DNA of 64,000 nucleotides from Uloborus plumipes (GCA_038373865.1 JAXGGA010001695.1:79439-143438), one strand, 5' to 3'. Numbered from the stretch's first letter, positions 50,059 to 61,580 are shown. Translations and numbers: made by a program. The notes: generated from the letters alone by a model not told the origin.

Positions 50059-50080
50059 TATTTTAAATTATCTTTTCCAG
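50059..50080 (+). promoter_or_regulatory. Splice acceptor of the terminal exon
   Basis: A pyrimidine-rich stretch ending TCTTTTCCAG at 50071-50080 precedes the GC-rich open frame. The exon enters with one base of a split codon. The abrupt composition change right after the AG supports use of this site. Confidence 0.8.
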
Positions 50081-50555
50081 GGAACCTGGTGACAAACCCA
50101 AAACTCCGAACTCAACCGGCAGCACCAAGCAGGACAGGAGCAGCCCTCTGGACTCGAAGAGCGATCGCGGGCCGGCCTCCTCGGAGAACAACCACCACCA
50201 CGGCGGCGGGGGCCACCACCACCCCCTCAGCCTCGACTCGGACACCGGGCCCCTGGGCTGCTGCAGCAGCGACAGCTCCAACGGCATGTTCAGCAGCGGA
50301 CCCGAGCTAACCAAGCTCCCTGGGAGCCCGGGAGCGCACCCAGCGGTCGGGCTGCTCTCCTCCGCCGGGGCCTCGGCCGCCGCTCCCGGCTCCGGCACCG
50401 GCGGACACTCGGCGGCCGCGCTCGCCGCCGCGGCGGGCTTCCGGCTCGGCCCCATGGGGGAGCTGAGCGCGGCGGCGGCGGGGCTGCCCAACAACCTCCT
50501 CCCCCACCACCTGGGAGACTTGGGGCTGGGGCTGGACTACCACCAGCCCTTATGA
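50081..50555 (+). CDS. C-terminal coding exon of a probable SIX1/2 (sine oculis) homeobox transcription factor, to the first in-frame stop
   Basis: Seen: a pyrimidine-rich tract and AG at 50079-50080 form a strong splice acceptor. One base (50081) completes a split codon, then the frame is open for 157 codons from 50082 to TGA at 50553. The protein begins EPGDKPKTPNSTGSTKQ, continues into SSPLDSKSD, then His/Gly runs, a CCSSDSSNG segment, several Ala runs, and ends GLGLDYHQPL. The block is sharply GC-rich against AT-rich flanks, as expected for coding DNA. Family knowledge: SIX1/2 genes have an intron just after the homeodomain (…KERE…), followed by a Ser/Asn-rich stretch with NKQNQLSPL and a C-terminus with LL..L..LVDLGS; here STKQDRSSPL and LLPHHLGDLG occur in the same order. 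SIX proteins are nuclear DNA-binding regulators of eye, muscle and placode-like development, working with Eya. Inference: the SIX/homeodomain exon lies upstream of the window. Coding is near certain; the SIX1/2 assignment is about even odds, with another homeobox-type regulator as the alternative. Confidence 0.8.
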
Positions 50556-50774
50556 CAACAAACGGCCGGCGGCGGCGGAGGCGCGTTGGCGGGCCACCAC
50601 GCCAGCGCAGCGACCACTGCTACCGGTACCAACCCGATGTGCGTGATCGTCACCAGCGAAGGACTGCTGCCCTACAGGAGCTCGTTAGCGACGCAGCAGA
50701 TGATGCCTAAATACACCGATCCGTCGCCGTTTTTATCGAACTGTTATCTGTCGGGCAATTTGACGATTCCGTAG
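50556..50774 (+). CDS. In-frame C-terminal extension after TGA (candidate stop-codon readthrough)
   Basis: Seen: directly after the TGA at 50553-50555 the same frame continues for 72 codons to TAG at 50772-50774. The translation starts QQTAGGGGGALAGHHAS and then becomes a mixed, non-repetitive sequence including MCVIVTSEGLLPYRSS and PFLSNCYLSGNLTIP. The open frame ends almost exactly where base composition falls back to AT-rich, which is how a true coding end looks. The stop context is TGA followed by C, the leakiest class of stop context known in animals. Readings: (1) programmed readthrough giving a longer isoform; (2) two compensating indels (assembly or allele) around 50550-50580; (3) chance in GC-rich DNA, which is not negligible over 72 codons. 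The varied, protein-like composition of the last 45 residues argues against chance. No separate ATG-initiated gene is likely, since the first in-frame ATG (50637) would give only a short fragment. Confidence 0.5.
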   Translation, partial: QQTAGGGGGALAGHHASAATTATGTNPMCVIVTSEGLLPYRSSLATQQMMPKYTDPSPFLSNCYLSGNLTIP

Positions 50775-51744
50775 GACTCTACTTTCGATGTGTGTGCTTT
50801 TTCAAAAGCTGTGCTAAGGAGCAGGCCTTAGCCAGGAGTGAACCAGGACAAACAATGCATGAACTGGGGCAATTTTTGGTCTATTTGATTTAAGCAGATT
50901 TTGTAGAAAGATTCATTAGAAAATATTAGAATTACAGTCAAAACTCGTTACAACGTTATCGTTAGGGCCGTATATAAGTCACAAGGGGTTTTGCAGTTAT
51001 TTCGTTCTGAACGAAAAAGCTTCAAAATTTATAGTTAAGGATTAACTTATTATAAAAGAACAGATTAATTACTTTAATTAAATTTATTAGATTAATTAAT
51101 TTTATTAGTGATAAATAATTTGACGCTTTTCATTAGAATGAATCAACGGAGTTTTGAGTTAGTAACTAAAACAAAGTTTAAATTACACAAAAAGTTTTTT
51201 TTACCCCTAAAATACTACCCCTCCAGTACGGGTTTTCTTACTTCTTGAACAACAATTTTAAAAAGTAAATTCTACGAAGTTAATTTTCCATTGTCGTTTA
51301 CACGGTCTCTCGTGTCTAAGGCTAAAACCTGTCACTTTCAGAACTTACATACATGCCCCGTACTTAGTTCTTTAAGTGACAAGCATGAGGGAATACATGG
51401 AAGTCCTTTGACTATTTTGCCAGTCCCAATTTTCCGCAACAAACCATTTCGATAATTTTATTATTTTTCTGAAAGCCTTTAGGTTTTAAAGAGAAATTCA
51501 GTCCTGTCTAAACAGCTTTTATTTTCGTGAAAACTGGAATTTCACAACAAATGTTTGTGTTTCCGGAGTCAATAAGTTGGTCACTTAAAAAATGACGTTG
51601 CGCCCGGGATGTCGTATCATCCAGGTGTCATAATAACGAGATTTGACTGGTTTAAAAAGTAGTATTCTATTCTTTTCAATATATACATACAATAAAAGTA
51701 CCAAATAATGATTACTTTATTATATAATTTAATTACATAATAAA
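50775..51744 (+). other. Probable 3' UTR with candidate polyadenylation signals
   Basis: After the TAG at 50772 the sequence becomes AT-rich with no further long frame. AATAAA hexamers lie at 51691-51696 and 51739-51744, the latter followed by T/A-rich sequence; either could serve the upstream exon. No other gene on either strand explains them. The 3' end is inferred, not seen. Confidence 0.4.
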
Positions 51745-52817
51745 GTTTTAAAAGGAAAAAAAAGTTTAAAAAAAAAACTTGTATATGTCCGTTGCCGAAT
51801 CGTGAATAAGAAAAATATTTATTAATATTAATGCAATATGAGCATTAAAGTGTTAATTTATAATTTTTTAGCTCGCTTGCACGCAAGAAAATTATATATT
51901 TAATACGGTAAACTTCAGAACAGCAATTTTTGTCTTGGTTTGCTTTCAATTTGAGGTGTCTTCTAGCTACAGGCCTACTATCGAACTGACTGCTAATCTC
52001 TGGGAGTTAGTTGGAATATCTTTTGGACATTTCGTCTTTCATTTTCGGATATTAATGTACATTTTTCTTTTCTTTTCTTTTTTTTTTTTCAAAATAGTTC
52101 TGTGAATTTCAGTTGGGAAGAAATGGCCCTTAAAAATTTTTAGCAAGATGATATGGTAGCAAATGTTGCTCGTATGCGGGTTTATTACCGATATTTGTGG
52201 TCAAGGTCCTATTTAATGATAAAAAGTGACAATCCCATAGGTTACCATTTTAACACGTTCGATTAAATATCAGCTGTGGTATTATAAAACAAGTTGGACA
52301 TTAAAAGTAGTGTTATATTAATATGAAGCAATTGTAAAAGGTTTATTTTAATTTTCAATCGCTTTTAGGTGAAGTGATAACTCCCAACCCCTCTTTTTTT
52401 TTAATTGAGCAAATGCAGTTAAACCGGTATTCTTTTTGTGTGAGGTTTTTATGTACTGCATTTCATTATTCATCCACGTAAAAGTTCTGTAATTGTACAG
52501 TGATAAACAGTACCCCCGTGCAATTAGTGACTATTGAAAATTTAATTAAAATTTACTCTAAATCACATAGAGAACTAAACATTTGAAACCTTTTTATTAA
52601 TATTTTGTCTTAATTGGTGTAAAATTAACTTTAATAGTCATTAATATATCATAAAAATTTATAAAATGCTCAGAAAGCGTTGGAAAACTTTTACACATTT
52701 CATGATATAAAACTTTGACATGTTGTCGTTCTGGAAAAGATGGGAAATTGAATTTAAGAAAAACAAAATTGTGCTACTGTAAGTTATATGGAAAAAAAAT
52801 CATTAAAAAAAGGAACT
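51745..52817. other. AT-rich DNA downstream of the gene
   Basis: No repeat of this window, no supported gene. Confidence 0.35.
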
Positions 52818-53120
52818 ACTTTGATATACCCCCCCCCCCCAAATCGGAAATTTGGCAATTTTTTTTTCTCGCCAAGCAAAATACCTGTTTTTGTTGGTGC
52901 CATAAAAAATTGTTGCCACAAAACTTTAAAAAAAAACTCAAAAAAATTATATAAAATACAAGAAAATACTAAATTTGGCAACAGCAAAAATCTAAAAGCT
53001 GAAAAAAGTCTAAATTGGCAATATACCAAAATAAGAAACAGTAACCCTAAAAAGTCCGTAGGGAGTGCCAGATTTGGCGCATAATTTTTTTTTTGGTGGG
53101 GGGGGGGGGTATATCAAAGT
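52818..53120. mobile_element. MITE with ACTTTGATATACC(C)n inverted ends, 303 bp
   Basis: Left ACTTTGATATACC plus a C-run; right G-run plus GGTATATCAAAGT. The interior is A/T-rich with AATTTGGCAA-type words repeated (ATTTGGCAA at 52850 and 52973; AATTGGCAA at 53013). The overlapping frames here are by-products of this repeat. Confidence 0.75.
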
Positions 53121-56100
53121 TATACCAAAAAAATTAGATATCTGCAAATTAAAAAAAAAATAGACGTTTAAGGTAGCGTTAAGAACTGATAAGGCAGGCT
53201 TTTTGATTTTTCAAAATAAAAATGATTTTTCTTATATGGCAAAAAGATACTTAATAAGTGAAGCAAATGCTTTCTTATCAATCAAAAGTTTAAAGAACAC
53301 TTGAAGTTAAATAAAAATTTTGTAATATTGAAATACACTTATAAGTTACTTTCTCTTTTTTTTTTTGCGTTTGACAATAAAGTTTTAACATTGAAATAAA
53401 GTAATTTTCTTCATTTTTTAACAAAAACTTCAAAATTGTAAGTGGAAAAATGTTATTTATTAAAGGTAGTTTTAAGCATCATTTAAACACGTTTTAAATA
53501 CTGATTCTTTTATAATGATCACACTTGCTATAAATATTTCAAAATGCTTTTTTAAACACTTAACGCTTATACGCAAAATCGACTAAACTGTACATTGAAA
53601 AATGTGCATTTCTTTTATTTATATTGCATTTGTCTATGCGGGAAAGTAATAATTTTTATTTCTAATTTCGAGAAACTTTTGAAGAGCAAAATGGGGGATA
53701 AAAATAACTTTAGTGATAAAAATAACTTAAAAATCGAACATTTTTTTAAAGATTACAATATGGAGAAAAGAAAAATATTTTTGAAACATATTTACTCCTC
53801 TCCTCATCGTGTTTCAGAAAGCTTAAAATTTCTTCAAAAGCATTTTCCCCCCTAAATCTTTTAAGTCAAAATCTATGCGGCGTTGAAAGCATTAAAGCAT
53901 CGTAAAAGAAATTTTATATTTTCTTACAAAATATAGCTAATCATTACAAAAGCTCAACTGGGGTACACACACGATGCATCACTTCTAGCCCCATCTTGTT
54001 TCATAACGGTTTTAGATAGCCGATCGTCTGACACCGCGTATAAAATGGCGAAGAATGTGAGACAAATAATGCTTATTCCATACAACGGAAAATACATTAT
54101 CCACAAAGGAGCAAACGAGAGTTTAACTTTACGGAGACATGCAGAAATGTTGTTTCGAGATTTCAGGCAGACATTTAATTCGAAAGAAGAAATAAAACAA
54201 TACTTAATATTCGCCTTCTTTTTTATTTCTTCATTTAAAAGAAGAAAATTTATGAAAAAAAATTACACTTGGTATAAATATTTTAAAAGAAATATCTTTA
54301 ATTGTGCACCAGTCGATACGAGTATGTAAAGTGAGAATGTGGTGTGAAAAAAAGAGTTCATTTTAAATTTAAATATTTAAACATAATTAATAAACTATAA
54401 TAATAATAATAATAATAATAACAAAATACATATTTAAACTAATTCTTTCTCTCTATTAAATTTCAACTACAAGGGCATTACATTCATCTAGGAAACGTTA
54501 AGGAAAATTTCTCTCTATTTTAAGGTGTCCCCCTCATATTTTAAGAGTTTTACTACTTTTCTTAGTATAGAACGAAAAAAAAACTAATAAAGTACTGCAT
54601 CATTATCAAAAATTAAGAAGCATTTATTATTATTTGCATTTAAAATAAATTACCAACGAAGTTCTCTTTCCATTTAATGTAACTTCGAGACACACAGAAG
54701 TAGGCTGCGAAATAGATAATTTTAATCCAAGTAGTGCAACTTTAAAACAGAGCAAAAAAACGTCTAATTGGTTAAAAAAATTATCTTTATACTTCACAAA
54801 ATCAAAAAATTTCTACAATTTACAATATTGCTTAGAATTTCAATGTAGGAAGAACATTTTCAACAACTTCAGTAATACTTCTATGCAGTTAACTCCAGAA
54901 TCATTGAATAATGCCATAAGCTATGTAAAATATATTTTTCAGTTCCTTTTTTTTTCTTTCTTTTTTTATGTGTTTCTTTTCTCTCTTTTTTTTTGCAAAA
55001 TGAAAAGTAGAAAACGTATTTTAGAACCTTAATACGACAATTCAGCGTTTTGACTTTAATTTTTTTATGGACAAATTCACCAAGAAGTTTAAAGTCGTTC
55101 AAACTTACCCTAAATGAATATACATTAACCTTATTGAACATACATTACATTGCCCTACATTGAATAGTCATTACCCTAAATGAACTACTTTAACCTTACA
55201 TAACGTATCGTTATATCGCTCATTCGGTTAATCACGCTATTCTGCTGTCTCCCTAAAAACTAAATTAAAATATATACTTATTGCTTACGATGGGAATAAA
55301 AAATATATTTCTCAGAAATATTGCTTTCTTCTATTTAAAATCAATTAACAAAACTCGTATATTTTCCATTCGTCTAACGATTGTTGCTGTTACAAATTTT
55401 GATTCATATTCTACCATAAAACAACATAAATATTCATTTATTTACTTATTTATTTATTTTGAACGAAAAACTTCCAATCTAATTTTCTTTCTTTTTTTCC
55501 AATAGAGAAAATTGACCCAATTCGGGATTGCACTAATATTTTTGTGGATTAACATGTCATTCATTTGTTACGTTAATTTAAATGTTAATTTTTTTGACCT
55601 CGGCTTACTTTATAAATGAAACACTTTTAAACCTGTTTCCTATGTCACTCTATTGCTCATAAATATTACTTTTTGATAACATCTCCTCTCACGTTAAAGA
55701 AATGTAAGCACATGGTTTTAATACTACAAAATCTTCACACATGTCCATATTTTCGGGAATAGGTTTCATTCAAATAATTGCATCATTACTACAAACAACT
55801 TCATTCATAAACTTTCATGAGAGATAGCATTCACTCATTCTTGATCCAACTCGATGTTCGAAAGTTTTCCGTAGATGAACATTATAGAAAATTTTCTCGT
55901 TCATTACAAGGACTCGTTCAGCTGTTATTGTGTAAATTTGTCTTGTAACATTCCAAATATGAAAGGTACTGATTGTGTATAGCTAGTCATTGCAATCTAT
56001 ATGGATTTGGAATGCACGAGAATTTGATTCTTATGTGATACAATTTAAGATAATTCATATATTATGTAATTGTACAAAGGGAATATTAAAATGATAAATA

Positions 56101-57497
56101 GATTAGTATGTTGTTTCAATTTCTTTTCTTTCTTTTCTTTTTTTCATTTCAAAATTTCCTCAATTCAATTATGTTTAATTATGTATTCACTCAATTATGC
56201 TCTGACACATCTAAAATCACTTTGTGCTGGTAATATGCCGTAAAACACGCCGCTGTTTTGATGAAAAAATAGTTAAATTTACAAACTTCACCTATATTTT
56301 AAATGTGACTGCTTTAATTTCAGCACAAGTATAACAGTAAAAATATAAGAATCTAACGGGCTTATATCTGCTTGGCCAAGTTTCTGATTTTTAAGTGAAT
56401 TTGAACCAATTAATCAGATGTTCAGATAAAATAAAAAAGCAGGTTTCATCAGTGTTTTTTTTTAAAGAAGAGGGGGTGATGAAATTTTTTTTTAAAAGAC
56501 GAAAGAAAAAAACAAAATGTTCTGTCGCTTTACAAAAAAGGAAGGACCTGAGTAAAATTATAGCGCAGAATCATTGCGCATTAACTGTTAAACGTAGGAA
56601 AATATTATAAATTTTTTTATTCATTTATTTATTTCAAACAAGTTATTATTTAGACTTTTTAAATAGATAAATATTCCCGTGCTTTATATTAATAATTCCA
56701 CATTGAATAACGCATTTTCTTTTTCAAAGTTATCAAAATTGTAAAATGCGAATCCTTTCAAACGTATAAACCCAGTATTTTCTTAAGAAACGGACTTGAC
56801 GGAGTTTGGCAATGCAATTTGAATTCGTGTTTCAAATGTTGAGATACTCGGACATGTTTTTGTTACTCGGAATAATGTGCGAATTCTAGGGCATGCGTAC
56901 AAAACTCATACAGCTCTACAATGTAGTAAAAAAGGCTGTAAGCTCACTAGGAAATGTTCAGAGACTCGAAAATGTTTTTTGTAAGTTGAGTTAATGTCAG
57001 GGATTCAAATTGCAAATTCTTGACCATAATTACATGACTCAGTAAAGTTCTACACTGTAGAAAAAAACTAGTACTGCAAGAAAAATTATGAAACTGGGGT
57101 TCTATAATTTTCCAATAACAATACAGCTCTTTCAAAAGTATCTTTATTTAAAAAAAAAAAACTGCATCTTCAATTACAATTCTGCATTAGAAGCTGTATT
57201 GTTACCACTAGATGGAACCTTTATGAAAGCCTAAAAGTAATTTTTTTTTAGTAAAAGGGTAGGTTTTTATTTATTTTTTCTTTTTTTTCGAGAACATAAA
57301 TTCAAAGAAATATTTATGTCCGTTGGAGAGCCAACGAGTTTTCCTGTTTGGAGTTTGCACTCCATACAGTCAACTTACTCTAAGGGCTCTCTAGTTTATG
57401 GAAGAAATTCAAGTCCATCAATTTTCGCTGATTTTAAGCTTTTTCATGCAACCAAGGTGTTTGAACCGATCTAAGATCCTTGTATGACTGAGATGAT
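53121..57497. other. Long AT-rich stretch, nothing firmly recognised
   Basis: Frames at 53595-53855 and 54045-54329 (+) are the longest, but they are AT-rich, lysine/phenylalanine-heavy and show no domain. Local AATAAT microsatellite at 54400-54420. No supported gene. Confidence 0.35.
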
Positions 57498-57583
57498 GTT
57501 CCGAATGTTCGTGTGAAATGTTCAAAAAATCAAACTTCTTGTTCCGAATGTTCGTGTGAAATGTTCAAAAAATCAAACTTCTT
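57498..57583. repeat. Exact 43-bp direct duplication
   Basis: 57498-57540 is repeated without change at 57541-57583 (begins GTTCCGAATGTTCG, ends CAAACTTCTT). Adjacent and identical, so recent. Confidence 0.95.
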
Positions 57584-59159
57584 AGTGTAAAGCACTTTCT
57601 TAGAGTAAAGTTAATCCTTTCACAAGTACCAGAAATTCGATACAACAGTTCCAACAGATGCATCTCTTAGTATTCGCGGTTTTTCAAATGTTTGTTGTCC
57701 TCAAAAATAAGCATTTTCACATTGATTTAACTGAAGCACGTGCATCAAATTTTTCCTTTTCTTCCTCATTCATATGGACTTGTCTTAGTTGGACGTTTGC
57801 AAATTTCAAAGCAATTCCATAAGTACCTACAAATTTTTAAATCAAGTGCAAGGATCCTCTCAGAACTATGACTCATGTAGAGACACTCCCGTACACTACT
57901 GTGGAACGTTTAATTGCGCTCATATCCACAGATTCCATTCTGCTATGCATGCTGCCGAGTAAATAACATAAAGAACAGTAGCCTGTAACAAAAATAACAA
58001 AATCATTTGAAAAAGCAGCTGAATGTTTCACGATTTTCCTTTAGAGGAAGAAAACCGAGAAATTTTCCCCTATCTCATTCTTCAAGAAAGCCAAACACGG
58101 GCAGTCACGACGCACGCTCGAACAGTTCTGGATACCCTCATAAATCAATCATACACGGTGCTTGTCCCTCTTTATCTCATCCCACCCTTTTCGCCCGTGA
58201 AAGGGTTAATGAAAGGGGCCCAATGTGACTATATATAACGGCTAATTGAAAGGACGGGTCGAATTTTACGAGGGGGTGGACTGTGATGAGGGAGCCATAA
58301 ATTCATGCCGGTATCGTCGTAAAGTCGTCATTTTCGACGTCAAGTGTGGAAGCGGGGATCGGCAAGAATGATTTTCTGGGATAGAAGGATTGATCTGCCC
58401 ATGTAAAATGATGCAAGACTTAGTGATCATTTTAAAGATGAATCAAAAGCATACTTTTAATGCGCGAGTTTTGTCTTTAGGATTCAAATTGATACCTTCA
58501 TCTAAAAGCAATCAACAATTCAATGCACTGTTGGTTCACAGTTCAAAAATAAAAAGCATCAAATAGGTGCTTATATTCTAATACATGGTTCTATAATCCA
58601 TCCCTGGCTGGCCCTATACGGACCATGAATGGATTTTGCAAAACTAGTGGGATGCTTTTAAACTGAAAAAAAAAAAAAAAAGAGATAATGTATTTCTTCT
58701 TAAGCACTAAGCCCTTTAAAACTCTACGTAAAACTCCACTCTAATGTAATCTGCGTAATCTAACGTACCACGTTTATCAATTATAATGTAAACATTATAA
58801 TTAATACCCACTGTAAGTAATCAAATCAAGTATCCAGAATAGTTCTATAAACAAAAATGTTCATTCTTATAAAAAATTATAACTGCTTAAATGAAAATTA
58901 GCAGGTATTATTGCATACAAAACACGTTACAAAAAGAACTTATTTAAAATACTTATAAAATATCGCATTAGTAAATTAGTGACAAAGCACATAGTACAAA
59001 GAGTTGGAAAATGGTTAAGTTAAGAAAGACAGATCGTAGTCGCTTCATTACCTGTAATAGCATACCTAATTAGAGAATGCATGAAAGAAAAGAAACAAGA
59101 AACAGTAATAACTAATTAATTAATCTTAATCGAAAAAAGCAGATCTCTGAAAAAATAGC
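57584..59159. other. Non-coding DNA with a balanced block
   Basis: 57990-58390 is single-copy and clearly less AT-rich than its surroundings, with a GAAAGGGTTAATGAAAGGGG stretch. Overlapping + frames at 58007-58238 have no known domain. Candidate conserved non-coding DNA; unproven. Confidence 0.3.
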
Positions 59160-59392
59160 TTAAGTTATTGGTGTTGAAGTGTCTGTAGTTAATGCGAGCA
59201 CCATGGAAAGGTTGGGTGCCCTTTGCCTCAAAAGGATGGACTTCTTCATTTGTTTGCGTATGAAACAACATAAGAAAGATTTGAAGAGCAAAGAGAGGAA
59301 ATAACACCCAAGGCACCGGTGGGGATCGAACCCATGACCTTTGGTATGTGCTTGTACCATTGCAGAGTGATGAAGGCTCCTGCTAAAGCTGT
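59160..59392 (-). mobile_element. tRNA-derived SINE family 3
   Basis: On the minus strand the head has B box GGTTCGATCCC (59332-59322) after AAGGTCATG, followed by CACCGGTGCCTTGGG and a non-tRNA body. The three overlapping minus-strand frames here are by-products. Limits are approximate; no clear duplication found. Confidence 0.5.
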
Positions 59393-60230
59393 TTTTTTTC
59401 CCTCAAAAGAAAAAAAAGACTTGAACATTCGTTCAGAACTTTTACCTTCAGAGTTAAGTCACTAAAAATAAAATTATTAAACCATTCTTTTGGCAAAATG
59501 ATACATCTATAAAAATAACAGACATAATCTGTAGCGTTACAAAAGCAGTTACCGAAGAAAAACAAAGCTAAGAAATATAGTGTTTCTTAATGCCATGGCA
59601 AGATATGTAAAAAAATACAGCAAGTTATCACCATGTTCGAAAACAAGCAATAGCACTGATAATAATAGTTTCAAACCGTCCAAAAACAGGCTCCAAAAAT
59701 ACGAATCTGAAAAAGCAAATTTTTTTGCAGCAAACCAAAGCAACTTCCAAGTCTTTACCCTGTCACTGTGAGGCTTTAAATTTATCTACCAACCCTCTAA
59801 AATCTCTGGAAAGGGCTATTAACTGGATCGGACATTTACGAGCAATTAGTGAATTGTAATTTTCACCATTTTGAGTATTATGTCCTCAGTTGTTAAGTAA
59901 CCGGATAGCTGTTTTATAGCGCAGCGGAAGCAGAACTTTTCCGAAATCCGCCGCCAGCTTCGGATTTCGGTTCGGGGAGCTTTTATTACAGCTAGGAGAA
60001 TTTATTGGCCATATTTCGTTGCCCACACACCAAATGAGACGCGATCAAACTTAGGCGGCAGCATAATTGTACACAGTATCCAGTTTTATAGCTCATTGCT
60101 ACTTCTTTGAAAAAATACTTAGAAAACATCGTTACGGGGTGAGATCTTTTTTTTTTTCGCAATAATTTTTGTGGTGGGGATATTGACACTTAAAATGACA
60201 TTTCATTTGGCTTTGATTATGAATTTTTTA
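59393..60230. other. Non-coding DNA, nothing recognised
   Basis: Short overlapping frames on both strands at 59549-59771 have no domain. GC-balanced patch near 59930-59990. Confidence 0.3.
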
Positions 60231-60745
60231 AGGTAAAATCTATTCGAAAGATGGTTTAAGGACTTTGAAAAAATTAATAAAATATCCATTTCAAGGAAGA
60301 AACGGTAGAAGATGCGTTTTAATTCGATGCATTTTTCATTTGATTGCTGATTACACATTTTTCTTTATTTAACTTTAAAAAAGGGATTCATATATATATA
60401 TTTTTAAGGTAAAATCTATTCGAAAGATGGTTTAAGGACTTTGAAAAAATTAATAAAATATCCATTTCAAAGAAGAAACGGTAGAAGATGCGTTTTAATT
60501 CGATGCATTTTTTATTTGGTTGCTGATTACACATTTTTCTTTATTTAACTTTAGAAAAGGGATTCATATATATATTTTTAAGGTAAAATCTATTCGAAAG
60601 ATGGTTTAAGGACTTTGAAAAAATTAATAAAATATCCATTTCAATGAAGAAACGGTAGAAGATGCGTTTTAATTCGATGCATTTTTCATTTGGTTGCTGA
60701 TTACACATTTTTCTTTATTTAACTTTAGAAAAGGGATTCATATAT
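60231..60745. repeat. Recent triplication of a roughly 175-bp unit
   Basis: AGGTAAAATCTATTCGAAAG begins units at 60231, 60407 and 60581 (periods 176 and 174). Units differ by only a few bases and by the length of a short TA run. Not a CRISPR: no spacers and the whole unit repeats. Confidence 0.95.
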
Positions 60746-60821
60746 TTCGCTTATTTAAGTTGAGTAGTATCATTTCTTGCTCTGGAGTATCAAGTGCAGG
60801 TATTTTGTCTTGCATGTGACA

Positions 60822-61013
60822 CAGGAACGTCCTTTGGGTGATGGTAGGAGAGGGGAGGGCAATTGACCTACCCCCCCCCCCCACCCCCGACTTTGGAAAA
60901 TCAATGTATTTACCCATAAGACGGCTTATAATTTTTGCTGTTTATTCAGTACAACTTACATTGATTGTATACCCCCCCCCCCCCCCGCGGAAAAACTCGA
61001 AATGACGGTCCTG
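60822..61013. mobile_element. hAT-type poly-C MITE, 192 bp
   Basis: Perfect 8-bp duplication ATGTGACA at 60814-60821 and 61014-61021. Ends CAGGAACGTCCTTT and CGAAATGACGGTCCTG are inverted with small mismatches. Second member of the family at 18249-18429; both carry a C-run and the CAATGTATTT word. Confidence 0.9.
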
Positions 61014-61255
61014 ATGTGACAGCTTTATATTTCATTTCCAAACGTGTAATAAACAAATGTGTGCTATAAAAATGCTCACTTATTAAAATTTGAAACATAA
61101 CTTATGAAATGCAACAAAAAGCTATTGATGTTCACGACAAACCTTCTGTAGAATGGATTTTCGTTTCTTTTTGAAACTAACACTTAAAAACATTTATCAG
61201 GAAAGTATATAAACTTCAAAAAATTGCAACAATAGATTGGAAGGAATTTTCTGCA

Positions 61256-61580
61256 CACTAAAAAAAAAAAGTTGTTTTACAGTACGTTGTTTTTACAGCT
61301 AATTTTATAGTAATTTTACAGTAATAAACTCTAAAATTGCTAACTCTACAGTAACAGACTATAGAATTACTAACTTCACGGTAATAAACTGTAAAATTTC
61401 TAGTTTTGCAGTTACAAGCTGGTAAAACTGGTTGTTTTATAGTATAATACAGTATAATAATTTTATGGTAATAAACTGTAAAATAGCTAGTTTTACATTT
61501 TATCACTCTGTATTTTAGTTTTAAACTGAAGCCTCTGCCTTCTGTATTATACTATAAAAACAAGTCAATTTTTTGCAGTG
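61256..61580. mobile_element. CACTG-type palindromic MITE, copy 9
   Basis: CACTAAAAAAAAAAAGTTG at the left and TTTTTTGCAGTG at the right, with ACGGTAATAAACTGTAAAAT units inside. Confidence 0.75.

Noticed and set aside
50089..50310. Thr/Ala-rich + frame over the exon
   Set aside because: Shifted-frame shadow of the real coding frame.
50063..50494. 143-aa minus-strand frame, the longest in the window
   Set aside because: It is the antisense shadow of the GC-rich exon; the + strand frame has a splice acceptor and family-like features.
52784..53084. Frames of 81 and 98 aa on both strands
   Set aside because: Lie entirely in a MITE with inverted C/G-run ends.
53595..54329. Two Lys/Phe-rich + frames
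   Set aside because: AT-rich composition, no recognisable domain, no splice-linked partner seen.
60231..60745. CRISPR-like regular repeat
   Set aside because: Whole 175-bp units repeat head to tail without spacers, and the genome is eukaryotic.
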